Assembly (NCBI GenBank): GCA_035298965.1
Contig: DATGXO010000032.1
Coordinates: 1 to 52,169, forward strand
Length of the DNA stretch: 52,169 bases
Origin: CAJCBL01 sp035298965
GTDB taxonomy: Bacteria > Verrucomicrobiota > Verrucomicrobiia > Opitutales > Opitutaceae
Reading direction: 5' to 3'
The notes beneath the pieces were generated by a model. The model worked only from the letters and a program-made list of their open reading frames with translations, did no database searches and was not told the origin of the DNA. A program made the translations under genes and the position numbers. Shown one piece after another: positions 41,411-49,642 of this stretch. How positions within the stretch are numbered: position 1 is the first letter of the stretch; every line of letters begins with the position of its first letter.

Positions 41411-42264
41411 TCCACCTCGTCGTCGTCTCCCTGCTCTGGGCGTTTTCGTTCGGGTTGATCAAGACGCGGCTCGCGGGCGTCGACAGCGCGTTCGTCGCCG
41501 CCGCTCGGCTCGTGCTCGCGCTCGCGGTGTTCCTGCCGTTTCTCCGTCCGCGCGCGGCAAATCGTGCCGCGGCGCTCGGCTTGATCGGCATCGGCGCGTT
41601 GCAGTTCGGACTAATGTACCTCGCGTACCTCTCCGCGTTCCGCTCGCTCGCCGCCTACCAAGTCGCGCTGCTGACGATCGTCACCCCGGTGCTCGTGTGC
41701 CTCGTGGACGACGTGCTGGAGCGCCGCATCCGCTGGCAGCCGCTGCTGGCCGCCGCCGCGGCTGTCGCCGGCGCCGGCGTTGTCGTGGTGAAACAACCAC
41801 TCGGCCGCGCGGAGTGGACCGGCATCGCCCTCGTGCAGACGTCGAACGTCTGCTTCGCGCTCGGCCAAGTGCTCTATCGCCGCTGGAAACTTGCGCGTCC
41901 CGAGGTGCGCGATCGCGACGTCTTCGCCTGGCTGTACCTCGGCGCCGCGCTGGCAACCGTGCCGCTTGCGTGGTGGCACAGCGAACCGCTCACGCTCGCG
42001 CGGTCGCTGCAACCGGCCCAACTCGGCGTGCTCGTCTACCTCGGCGTGCTCGCTTCCGGGCTGGCGTTCTTCCTCTGGAATCTCGGCGCCGTCCGCGTCT
42101 CGACCGGCACACTGGCGGTGATGAACAACGCCAAGACGCCGCTCGGCGTCGCGGTTTCGCTGCTCGTCTTCGGCGAGCAGACCGATCTCGTGCGCCTGAT
42201 GCTCGGCGGTAGCCTGGTCGTCGCCGCGGCCGCTTACGCACAGTGGCTCGAGCGTCGCGCGTAG
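41407..42264 (+). CDS. EamA-family (drug/metabolite transporter) membrane protein
   Basis: This 285-residue inner-membrane transporter has ten hydrophobic spans in two EamA repeats. It begins with IHLVVVSLLWAFSFGLIKTR and includes the typical AYQVALLTIVTPVLVCLVDD and VMNNAKTPLGVAVSLLVFGE segments. EamA proteins export amino acids, drugs or metabolites; the substrate is unknown. Translational coupling with the GH20 gene (4-base overlap) suggests a sugar- or peptidoglycan-related product, but that is inference. Confidence 0.9.
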   Translation: MIHLVVVSLLWAFSFGLIKTRLAGVDSAFVAAARLVLALAVFLPFLRPRAANRAAALGLIGIGALQFGLMYLAYLSAFRSLAAYQVALLTIVTPVLVCLVDDVLERRIRWQPLLAAAAAVAGAGVVVVKQPLGRAEWTGIALVQTSNVCFALGQVLYRRWKLARPEVRDRDVFAWLYLGAALATVPLAWWHSEPLTLARSLQPAQLGVLVYLGVLASGLAFFLWNLGAVRVSTGTLAVMNNAKTPLGVAVSLLVFGEQTDLVRLMLGGSLVVAAAAYAQWLERRA

Positions 42265-42406
42265 CGCGCAGTCCGCTGCGCGCCATTCGCACTCGGATCG
42301 CCGCTCTCGCGAGCGGCGCCACGGAAGAAGCGCGGTCGCGTAGGTGACTGCTCCACCCTCTCGCCTCCGGCTTTTCGCCCCTCGCCTCGCGCCTCTCGCC
42401 TTCGGC

Positions 42407-42898
42407 TTACGATGGCCGGCCGAAACCACCCTTGATCAGCTCGAGGTTCTTCACGCCGACCGCCTCGAATTCGCGCCAGTAGCCCTCCTCGAGCGCCTTG
42501 AGTTCGCCTTCGCGCTCCTCGCGCTGGTCGTCGGTTTCCGGCGCGCCTTCCGGGTCCGGCACAGCAGGCTTCCCGTGGATGCGCTCATAGTCGCGCTCGG
42601 CGAGCCGCGTGACGAGTTCCTGCCAGAACGTGTCCTCGTCGTAGTCATTGATCGCTTCGCTCACGCCGGGCTCCTCCGGCATCGCGGCGGCGAAGTTGAA
42701 CACGGCCTCCTCCGGTTGCTCGACGAGATCCGCGCAGCCGAACGACTCCGCGTAACCGATAAACCCTTGCAACGCCTCCTCGCATTTCAGGCGCAGGCCC
42801 ACGGGCTCGTCATCGCGCCGCCCGTTGAGCACGTGGTCGGCGATGTAGAGCATCTGCAGGATTCGGCGGTATTCCTTCGGAGTGAGCTGGAGCTTCAT
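42407..42898 (-). CDS. Uncharacterised acidic protein
   Basis: This 163-residue soluble, acidic protein starts with LQLTPKEYRRILQMLYIADH and is largely helical. The middle contains DEDTFWQELVTRLAERDYER, and the C-terminal half is rich in Glu, Asp and Arg. No named domain or active-site motif is visible. It lies 37 bases downstream of the AlgH/YqgE gene on the same strand and may be co-transcribed with it. Confidence 0.72.
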   Translation of the reverse strand: MKLQLTPKEYRRILQMLYIADHVLNGRRDDEPVGLRLKCEEALQGFIGYAESFGCADLVEQPEEAVFNFAAAMPEEPGVSEAINDYDEDTFWQELVTRLAERDYERIHGKPAVPDPEGAPETDDQREEREGELKALEEGYWREFEAVGVKNLELIKGGFGRPS

Positions 42899-42935
42899 CG
42901 AAAAAGTCGTGGGGCGACGCGCGGCGTGGACAACG

Positions 42936-43493
42936 TCAGTTCTGGCTCGGATCCTCGGGCTCGTCGACGATCACGCGCCACTCGGCGCTGAGCCCGCCGA
43001 CGATGCGTTTCCAGAGGTTCACGCCTTCAAGTTGGCCGAGCAGTTCGGCGGGCACGGGAGAGACCAGCCAGGTGTTGCCCTTCATCTCGCCTTCGAGCTG
43101 GCCCGCACTCCAGCCGGAGTAGCCGAGAAACGCGCGCACCTCGAGCGATGTCTCGCCCATGAGCTCGCGCAGCTTCTGCGGATCGAGGCCGAAGTAGAGC
43201 TTGAAGGTGCCGTCGAACGACGCCGTCTGCCACGCGACGAGAATGAGCTGCTCGGGGTTCACCGGCCCGCCGCTGTACACAGGGACCTTCGCCAGTTCGC
43301 TGCGGCGAAACTCCGGCCCGAGGTCCGCCAGCGTCTTGCCGAGCGGGCGATTCAGCACCACGCCCATCGCGCCTTCGGCGTTGTGCAACGACAACAGGAC
43401 CACCGACCGCGCGAAGTTCGGATCGCGGAGTTTCGGGTGCGCCAGCAACAGGGAGCCGGCCAGCCAATCGGATTTGTCGCCTAGTTCTCGCAT
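42936..43493 (-). CDS. AlgH/YqgE family protein
   Basis: This 185-residue protein of the YqgE/AlgH (UPF0301) family is identified by SLLLAHPKLRDPNFARSVVL, GAMGVVLNRPLGKTLADLG, VYSGGPVNPEQLILV and FLGYSGWSAGQLEGEM, then NTWLVSP. The role of the family is unclear; in some bacteria it influences exopolysaccharide or stress gene expression. The ATG at 43493 is chosen just before the conserved region; longer starts add an unlikely cysteine/arginine-rich leader. It is transcribed with the gene at 42407. Confidence 0.93.
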   Translation of the reverse strand: MRELGDKSDWLAGSLLLAHPKLRDPNFARSVVLLSLHNAEGAMGVVLNRPLGKTLADLGPEFRRSELAKVPVYSGGPVNPEQLILVAWQTASFDGTFKLYFGLDPQKLRELMGETSLEVRAFLGYSGWSAGQLEGEMKGNTWLVSPVPAELLGQLEGVNLWKRIVGGLSAEWRVIVDEPEDPSQN

Positions 43494-43639
43494 CACCTTG
43501 AAGCGGGGTGTGAAACAGGCCCGGTTTCTCGTGCAGCGCCAGCGCGAAATGGCAGCGCTCGCGCCGGGGCGAACGTCGTGTCGCACGAGGCGCGGCAGGC
43601 GGTCTCGCAGGGATAAACGCGCCCGCGTCCTGCCGCCGC

Positions 43640-44131
43640 TCAGAGTTTCACCAAGTCCACGCCGGCGTCGCCGATCACGAGTGAGACGAGCGGATCGTTA
43701 TGATAATCCGAGTGGTACTTGATCGTGCGAATGCCGGCCGAGGCCAGGATCTTCGCGCAGTTGATGCACGGGAAATGGGTGACGTAGGCCACGCAGCCTT
43801 CGACGCTGCTGCCGCGGCGCGCGGCATCGGCGATCGCGTTCTGCTCGGCGTGCACCGTGCCCTGCTCGTGGTCGTCGCGCACCCGCGAGACGTGCGGCGT
43901 GCCGGGGAGAAAACCGTTGTAGCCGGCCGCGACGATGCGGTTGCGCCGCTCGCCGGCGGACACGATCACGCAGCCGACATGCAGCCGCTCGCAGGGCGAA
44001 CGCGACGCGATCAGGTGCGCGGTCGCCATGAAATACTCGTCCCAAGAAGGGCGCGTTTCGAAACGGCCGATCGCTTCGGCGATCAGGTCGACAGGACTCA
44101 CGAGGGGCGGATGCAGCGGGTCACTCGGCAT
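43640..44131 (-). CDS. Deoxycytidylate (dCMP) deaminase family protein
   Basis: This zinc-dependent deaminase of about 163 residues (ComEB/dCMP-deaminase type) converts dCMP to dUMP for thymidylate synthesis. The zinc site is complete: HAEQNAIADAA and THFPCINCAKILASAGI. Other family features are MATAHLIASRSPCERLHVGC and RIVAAGYNGFLPGTPH. The ATG at 44131 fits the usual start of the family; ATGs at 44179 and 44206 are in frame and would add an Arg-rich leader. Confidence 0.92.
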   Translation of the reverse strand: MPSDPLHPPLVSPVDLIAEAIGRFETRPSWDEYFMATAHLIASRSPCERLHVGCVIVSAGERRNRIVAAGYNGFLPGTPHVSRVRDDHEQGTVHAEQNAIADAARRGSSVEGCVAYVTHFPCINCAKILASAGIRTIKYHSDYHNDPLVSLVIGDAGVDLVKL

Positions 44132-44231
44132 GACGTTTCGCGCGAGCATCCGGAGCCGCGCGCGACGGTTCAACGCCATTTCGCGGGCCAGCAACGACTC
44201 CCCCATTGCCCTGCGCGATGCAGGCTGCTGG

Positions 44232-44303
44232 TGGTGGAGCGGATTTCACGTCCGCCATGAACACCCAAGGCCCACGAATGGCGGGCGTGAAGCCCGCCCA
44301 CCA
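44232..44303. repeat. Inverted pair of REP-like units
   Basis: A unit at 44278-44303, with core GGCGGGCGTGAAGCCCGCC (an internal 7-bp hairpin around GTGAA), recurs in inverted orientation at 44232-44258 with a few substitutions. The pair is separated by about 19 bases. It lies in the 276-base gap between the dCMP deaminase and kduD, which holds no gene I can support. Such paired palindromic units resemble the REP/BIME class of dispersed repeats. Confidence 0.65.
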
Positions 44304-44407
44304 TCGGCAGGGGCGAGCACCAGATTGTTCATGCACGCGCCCCGCAAAGCACCGGCTCGCGGCTTGTCGGAACCGTGGCGCCGCACAACCCACCGACTAA
44401 CGAAATG

Positions 44408-45175
44408 TCAGCGGGCCAACCAACCGCCGTCCACAGCGAGCGTGTAGCCGTTCACGTAGTCGGATGCGGCGGAGGCGAGGAAAACGACCGCGCCCTTGAG
44501 ATCATCGGGCGTGCCCCAGCGGCCGGCGGGAATGCGGTCGAGGATCGCGGACGAGCGTTTCTCGTCGGCGCGCAGCGGCGCGGTATTGTCGGTCGCCATA
44601 TAGCCGGGGGCGATGGCGTTGCAGTTGATGCCCTTGCTCGCGAGCTCGTTGGCGATGAGGCGTGTGAGCCCGGCGACGGCGCTCTTCGACGCCGTGTAGC
44701 TGGGAACGCGGATGCCGCCCTGGAACGAAAGCATCGAGGCGATGTTGATGATCTTGCCCGTGCCACCCCGCGTCACGACGTCGTTGCAGAACGCCTGGCT
44801 GAGGAGGAACACGGCGTCGATATTGATGCCCATCACGTCGTCCCAGTCCTTCTCGGAGAACTTCAGGAAGTCCTCCCGGCGGATGATGCCCGCGCAGTTC
44901 ACGAGCACGTCGAGGTGCGAGAACGTTTTCTTCGCGTTGGCGATGACCTGCGGGATCGCGGCGCGGTCGCCGAGGTTGCCGACGATCGCGACCGCCTTGC
45001 GGCCGAACGCCTGCACCTGCTTCACGGTGTCCTCGGCCGGAAGGATGTCGACGGCCACGATGTCCGCGCCGGCTTCGGCCAGCGCGAGGGCCATGCCCTG
45101 ACCGAGGCCGCGGGCGGCGCCGGTGACAACGGCCACTTTGCCGTCGAGTTTGAAGGAATCGAGAATGCTGCTCAT
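44408..45175 (-). CDS. kduD: 2-dehydro-3-deoxy-D-gluconate 5-dehydrogenase (KduD-like SDR)
   Basis: This 255-residue short-chain dehydrogenase of the KduD type acts in pectin and uronate degradation, reducing 3-deoxy-D-glycero-2,5-hexodiulosonate to 2-keto-3-deoxygluconate. The SDR motifs are intact: TGAARGLGQG (cofactor loop), NCAGIIRREDF and YTASKSAVAGL (catalytic Tyr-Lys); the IRRED segment and the C-terminal NGYTLAVDGGWLAR are typical of KduD. It follows kduI by 60 bases on the same strand, which strongly supports the name. The cofactor (NAD versus NADP) is not decided here. Confidence 0.92.
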   Translation of the reverse strand: MSSILDSFKLDGKVAVVTGAARGLGQGMALALAEAGADIVAVDILPAEDTVKQVQAFGRKAVAIVGNLGDRAAIPQVIANAKKTFSHLDVLVNCAGIIRREDFLKFSEKDWDDVMGINIDAVFLLSQAFCNDVVTRGGTGKIINIASMLSFQGGIRVPSYTASKSAVAGLTRLIANELASKGINCNAIAPGYMATDNTAPLRADEKRSSAILDRIPAGRWGTPDDLKGAVVFLASAASDYVNGYTLAVDGGWLAR

Positions 45176-45235
45176 GGGGAAAACGGATTGTTTGTATACG
45201 ATTGAGGGAGGTCGCCGGGCGCCGTGGCCGGATGC

Positions 45236-46066
45236 TCAGACCAGCGCGTTCAGCGGCGCCGGATCCATGTCGGCATAGTCGCGATTTTCGCCGCCCATGC
45301 CCCACACGAAGGTGTACGCCGCCGTGCCGACGCCGCAGTGGATCGACCACGGCGGCGAGAGCACGACATCGAAGTTGCGCAGCACGAGGTGACGCGTCGC
45401 CTGCGGGCTGCCCATGAAATGGAAGACCGCCTGATCGGCCGGGAGATCGAAGTAGAGATAGACCTCCGAGCGGCGCGAGTGCGTGTGTGGCGGCATCGTG
45501 TTCCAAACGCTGCCGGTTTCCATCCGCGTGAAACCCATCACGACCTGGCAGGTGTCGACGGCGGCGGCGTGGATGGCCTTGTAGATCGTGCGCTCGTTGG
45601 CGTTTTCGCGAGAGCCGAGCTTGGTCGGCGTCATCGCCGCGAACGGCACGTGCCTGGTCGGATGCGCGGCGTGGGCCGGGTACGAGAGGAAATAGAACTT
45701 CGCGGGCTCGGCTGCGCTCGCCGAACGGAACTCGACCGACTTCGCGCCGCGGCCGAGGTAGAGCGCGTCGCATTTGGCGAGGCCGTACTCGGTGCCGTCG
45801 ACACTCACCACGCCTGCGCCGCCGAGGTTGATCACGCCGGCTTCGCGGCGCTCGAGAAAGAAGTTCGCCCGCAGTTCGGCGGGGTTCGGCAACGCGAGCT
45901 TGCCGCCGGTCGGCACGATGCCGCCGACGATCGTGCGGTCCGTCTCCCACCAACGCAGGTGCAACTCGCCCGGCACGAACAGGCCGGAGACGAGATAGTG
46001 CTGACGGAGCTCTTCGGGCGACAGGGACGCCGCAATGCGGGCAAGCGGATTCTCGGGAATGATCAT
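45236..46066 (-). CDS. kduI: 5-dehydro-4-deoxy-D-glucuronate isomerase
   Basis: This 276-residue cupin-fold enzyme isomerises 5-keto-4-deoxyuronate, the product of unsaturated uronides released by pectate and related lyases. The metal-binding His/Glu set is in NTMPPHTHSRRSEVYLYFDL, and the end LSPPWSIHCGVGTAAYTFVW is characteristic, as are VSGLFVPGELHLRWWETDRT and CDALYLGRGAKSVEF. The length is normal (about 278). The ATG at 46066 begins the conserved protein. It is the first gene of the kduI-kduD pair and lies downstream of GH112 on the same strand, with 221 bases between. Confidence 0.95.
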   Translation of the reverse strand: MIIPENPLARIAASLSPEELRQHYLVSGLFVPGELHLRWWETDRTIVGGIVPTGGKLALPNPAELRANFFLERREAGVINLGGAGVVSVDGTEYGLAKCDALYLGRGAKSVEFRSASAAEPAKFYFLSYPAHAAHPTRHVPFAAMTPTKLGSRENANERTIYKAIHAAAVDTCQVVMGFTRMETGSVWNTMPPHTHSRRSEVYLYFDLPADQAVFHFMGSPQATRHLVLRNFDVVLSPPWSIHCGVGTAAYTFVWGMGGENRDYADMDPAPLNALV

Positions 46067-46234
46067 GACGAAAATGGATGGGCAACAGCCGGCGGCGTGG
46101 TCGCCAGCGCGGTGCCAACAACGAGCCACACTCTTACCCCGCTCGCAAAGCCGCGCACCGCGGACCGTCCGAAGCGGACCGCGCCGCGGCGCTGTAGCGA
46201 AATTCGCCAGAATTCCGATCTGCGGACGGGCGCG

Positions 46235-46268
46235 CGAAAGCCTTGGCGGCTTTCGCCACACGGCGAAA
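46235..46268. repeat. Overlapping double hairpin in the GH112-kduI gap
   Basis: CGAAAGCC/GGCTTTCG pair around TTGGC, and TTTCGCC/GGCGAAA pair around ACAC. The two share bases 46251-46255, so only one can form at a time. The layout (a first hairpin overlapping a second 7-bp hairpin with a loop ending in AC) copies that at 12201-12230. There is no T-run. The rest of the 46067-46287 interval shows no gene and presumably holds the kduI promoter. Confidence 0.5.
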
Positions 46269-46287
46269 CGTCCGCCACTTGCACCCC

Positions 46288-48495
46288 TCACGCGTCGAGG
46301 ATCGCGATGCCGTGGGCGGGCAGCGCGACGATCTTCGTCGCGGCGCCGTCGCCGAGGGTCACGACGGTCGTCTCGTCGGTGCCGGCGTTGTTGATCACGA
46401 CGAGCTTCTTCGCCTTCGGAAAGTACGTCGCCTCGGTCCGACAGTTCGACGAACTCCACGCCGCCCATTGCGCGTCCTTCGCCGCGGCCCAGTAGAGCGC
46501 GCGGTGCAGCAGGCGGGTGTTTTCCGGCGTGAACTTGAAGCCGCTCAGGTAGACAGCGCGGCCTTTGCCGAAGTCGTGCACGGCGAGCCGCGGCGAGTTG
46601 TCGCGTTCGGCCAGCACCTGCGTGTCCGAGCCGTGGACGTAGATGCCATCGACGTCCTTCGCGAGGTCCAGCGCAACGCCGGCCGGCAGATCGGCGGTGA
46701 TGAAGTGCGGGGCGAACGCGCCCTCGGGCTTCGCGTACTTGAACTTTCCGTTCGCGAGGCGCTCGCCGCCGTCGCGGTCGAGGCCGAAGACCTGCGCGAG
46801 TTTGAACTGCTGGCCGGGCTGCGCGAGCGCGCTGGGCTCGCCCACGCCGATCACGCCGCCGCCCTTCTGGACGAATTGCGTGAGGATCGTCTCGACCTTG
46901 GGGTTGCTCCAGAAATGGCCACCCGACCACGCCGTGCCCGCGCGGCCCGCATTGATGATCACCTTCACACCGGAGGGCACGCCCTCGGCGACGAGGTCGT
47001 CGAAGCTTATGAACTGCACGTCGAGCGCAAGGCCGGCGAGCGACTCGAGCACGGCGTAGAGTTCGACGCCCGGCGTGAAGTGGCCGGAGCAAGTCCAGGC
47101 GCGCAGGTCGCCCCACGCGGTGAGCACGGCGACCTTGAACGGCGCCACCCACGGCTTGCCGCTCGCGTGGAACGATTTCAGGAGGCGGAACTCGCGAGCG
47201 AGCGACTCGATGTAGTCCTGGAAATCCGGGAACGGCTCGACGAGCGAAAGATAGCCGCCGAGGCCGATGCGGTCGATCGGCGCGCGCACGAGGCCGCGGC
47301 GGGCGTCGATCCAGAAGTTCTTCGCATCGAGCGTGGGATTGCCGCCCTCCTTGAACGTGGGCTCGCCCTTCAGGCCGGTCGGGAAGAGGTACGGGTGCAG
47401 GCGGAGCTCGTGGGTCTTTACGCCGGTCGAGTGCGCGCAGAGACGGACCTCGAAGGCGTTGAAGACGCACTTGATCAGGCCGTCGAAGCCGAACTCGGCG
47501 AAACGCGGGCTGTTCGGCTCCACGCCGACCCAGTGGTCGTCGTAGAAAACGTAGGCGAGTTTCTTGTGCGCGTGGACGAGCTCGATGCACTTGCGGCCGA
47601 ACTCGATCACGAAATCGTGCACGAACTCCATGTAGTCGCAGTAGCGGCGCGAGGGCGCGTTGTGCGTGGAGTTGTAGAGGCCGCCGTTGACGAAGTCCTC
47701 CGAGGTGAGCCGGTAGCCGAATTTCTTCTCGAAGAGCTTCAGCGCGCGCGGGCTGACGGTCATCTCGTAGTCGCCCCAGTCGGAATAGATGTCGCGCAGG
47801 CGGGCATGATCGGCGCCCCAGAACCACGAGAAGTTGTAGAACATCGAGGTGAAGCGCACGACCTTCGTGTCCTTGTGCTCGACGAGCCAGCGCTCGAGGA
47901 ACGTCAGCAGCTGCTTCTGCACCGCCGGCTGCATCGGGTCGACGGCGGCGAGGTGCTCGCGGTCGCCCCAGTTGTTCGTGAGATGGTTGTACATCGAGAT
48001 CTCCTCCCACAGGCGCAGGGCGAGGAAGTTCACGGTGTATTTGTGGCCCGGAACCGTGCCGGTGATGGTGACGGTGCCCTTCTTCGGGTTCACCGACCAC
48101 TTCGTCTTCGCGACCTCCTTGCCCGTGGTGCGGTCGAAGACCTGCCACCACTGCTTCGGGCTGTCCGCCCAGTTCACGGCGAACTGCTCGGTGTAGTAAC
48201 CGGCGAGCAGCGTGATCGTGGTCGACGCCTTTGCGGCCACGACCGGGAAGCTCATCAGGAAGTTCTGCTGCAACTGCTCGTGATGCTCGCGCGCCCAGGG
48301 CTGGATCGAGCGCACGAGGCACACTGTCGAATAGATCGCGTAGCCCGACTGCACGATTTCGGGCGAGAGTTGGGTGCCGTCGGAGTCGCGGATGGTGTCG
48401 GCGCCCCACTTCTTCGCGAGGCGGAGCGTGAGCTGTTCGTAACCGGCTTCGCCGGGGAGAGTGAAATCGCCTTGGGAAAGGGCCGCTTGTTCCAT
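46288..48495 (-). CDS. GH112 beta-galactoside phosphorylase
   Basis: This 735-residue protein of family GH112 phosphorolyses a beta-galactoside to alpha-galactose 1-phosphate. It matches what I recall of lacto-N-biose phosphorylase over its length: RLAKKWGADTIRDSDGTQLS, WWQVFDRTTGKEVAKTKWSV, MYNHLTNNWGDREH, VVRFTSMFYNFSWFWG, RLTSEDFVNGGLYNSTHNAP, DRIGLGGYLSLVEPFPDF and FISFDDLVAEGVPSGV. The likely catalytic acid is the Asp in the YDDHWVGVEP loop. No signal peptide is present, so it acts in the cytoplasm. Known substrates in the family are lacto-N-biose, galacto-N-biose and galactosyl-beta-1,4-L-rhamnose. The neighbours kduI and kduD favour the last, from rhamnogalacturonan, but only by inference. 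The AraC gene lies 110 bases upstream on the same strand. Confidence 0.88.
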   Translation of the reverse strand: MEQAALSQGDFTLPGEAGYEQLTLRLAKKWGADTIRDSDGTQLSPEIVQSGYAIYSTVCLVRSIQPWAREHHEQLQQNFLMSFPVVAAKASTTITLLAGYYTEQFAVNWADSPKQWWQVFDRTTGKEVAKTKWSVNPKKGTVTITGTVPGHKYTVNFLALRLWEEISMYNHLTNNWGDREHLAAVDPMQPAVQKQLLTFLERWLVEHKDTKVVRFTSMFYNFSWFWGADHARLRDIYSDWGDYEMTVSPRALKLFEKKFGYRLTSEDFVNGGLYNSTHNAPSRRYCDYMEFVHDFVIEFGRKCIELVHAHKKLAYVFYDDHWVGVEPNSPRFAEFGFDGLIKCVFNAFEVRLCAHSTGVKTHELRLHPYLFPTGLKGEPTFKEGGNPTLDAKNFWIDARRGLVRAPIDRIGLGGYLSLVEPFPDFQDYIESLAREFRLLKSFHASGKPWVAPFKVAVLTAWGDLRAWTCSGHFTPGVELYAVLESLAGLALDVQFISFDDLVAEGVPSGVKVIINAGRAGTAWSGGHFWSNPKVETILTQFVQKGGGVIGVGEPSALAQPGQQFKLAQVFGLDRDGGERLANGKFKYAKPEGAFAPHFITADLPAGVALDLAKDVDGIYVHGSDTQVLAERDNSPRLAVHDFGKGRAVYLSGFKFTPENTRLLHRALYWAAAKDAQWAAWSSSNCRTEATYFPKAKKLVVINNAGTDETTVVTLGDGAATKIVALPAHGIAILDA

Positions 48496-48605
48496 CGGGC
48501 GAGCCTAGTGGGCACGTGCAGGCTGCAAAGCCCAGCGCGATTCAAACCGTCCGAGCCAACCGTGCGCCGAACTTCCCGGCGTACCCCGCGAGCGCCCGCC
48601 CCCGG

Positions 48606-49481
48606 TCAACGCGCGACCGCCGCCTCGCGCGGGCGGACATTGCAATCCTGCATGCGGACGACGCCCGGCTCCAGCGGATCGACGAAGCGGTCGACGAGGC
48701 GTTTGCGCCACGTTGTGGGCGTGAAATGGAAGACCGCCTTGTGCTCGCGGCAGAGGTGGCTGGCGCTGGCGTAGCCGCAGCGTTTCGCGACCTCCTCAAG
48801 GGTGAGCGTCGAGCCGCCCATCAACTGCATCGCGCGCTCGAGCCGCACGCGCTGAAACGCCGCCTTCGGGCTGGTGTCGCGCGTGACGGCGAACAATCGC
48901 CGCAGGTGGCTCGGGCTCACGTGGATCGCGTCGGCGACCTGCTCCACGGTCGGATTCTGCTCGATCCGGTCGGCGTACCAACTGAGCGCGCGCTCGACGC
49001 GCATCTCGGAAAGATCCGAAAGCGCCGGCGGCACGTCGGTCATCTCGACTCCTCCTAACAACAGCAACGCCAGCTCCATCAACGCGCGCTGATAATGGAT
49101 GTGGCTGACGCGCGTCGGGGCATGGAAATGCGGCTCCAGCTCCCGTGCGATCGCGCGCACCCGCTGCACCTCGTCCGCCGCGAGCGAACGTTGGAGCAAG
49201 CCGCCGCGTCGCCGCGCCATCTCGCCGAGCGGATCGGGCACGCTGTTGAAATGCAGCGCCGCGCGGACGAACGGCCGGCCGTCGATGTTGGCCCAGCCGT
49301 GGGAACACTCCGGCGCGAACAGCCAGAGGGTACGCGCGTGCGGCACCCATTCCGCCTCCTCCGCGAGTCGCAGCGCGCACTGACCTTCCAACACGGCGTA
49401 GAACTCCCAGTTCGTGCGGGTGTGGCACGGGATCGGAGCCTTCCAGTGGGCGCGGCCGAAAGCGTGATGGCGCAGCATCAT
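48606..49481 (-). CDS. AraC-family transcriptional regulator
   Basis: This 291-residue regulator has an N-terminal cupin-like sensing domain (about 1-110: NWEFYAVLEGQCALRLAEEA, RTLWLFAPECSHGWANIDGR) and a C-terminal pair of helix-turn-helix motifs (VEQVADAIHVSPSHLRRLFA and LEEVAKRCGYASASHLCREH) typical of AraC/XylS. It probably senses a sugar and controls the adjacent GH112, kduI and kduD genes, which follow it on the same strand, and perhaps the TonB receptor upstream. Confidence 0.92.
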   Translation of the reverse strand: MMLRHHAFGRAHWKAPIPCHTRTNWEFYAVLEGQCALRLAEEAEWVPHARTLWLFAPECSHGWANIDGRPFVRAALHFNSVPDPLGEMARRRGGLLQRSLAADEVQRVRAIARELEPHFHAPTRVSHIHYQRALMELALLLLGGVEMTDVPPALSDLSEMRVERALSWYADRIEQNPTVEQVADAIHVSPSHLRRLFAVTRDTSPKAAFQRVRLERAMQLMGGSTLTLEEVAKRCGYASASHLCREHKAVFHFTPTTWRKRLVDRFVDPLEPGVVRMQDCNVRPREAAVAR

Positions 49482-49571
49482 CGAGGGTTTGCGGGTAGCC
49501 CCGCGACGCTACTCGGATTCGCGCCGCGTCCAACCGACCACCGCTCGACCAGTCCGATTCCCGTCCGGCCA

Positions 49572-49609
49572 GAAAAACGAAAAGGGCCGGCGTTGTTTCG
49601 CGCCGGCCC
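49572..49609 (-). terminator. Intrinsic terminator after the TonB receptor gene
   Basis: GGGCCGGCG and CGCCGGCCC form a 9-bp stem around an 8-base loop (49584-49609). On the minus strand it is followed by a T-rich run (TTTTCGTTTTT). It begins about 34 bases past the receptor's stop codon and lies ahead of the AraC gene, separating the two transcripts. Confidence 0.85.
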
Positions 49610-49642
49610 GGGTGGCCCGGACAGCCCCAGAAGAAAGGCGGC

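Noticed and set aside
45191..45204. A GTATAC-centred sequence between kduI and kduD resembling uronate-regulator operators
   Set aside because: Only the central six bases are symmetric, the flanks do not match a known operator, and it lies inside a gene pair rather than at a promoter.
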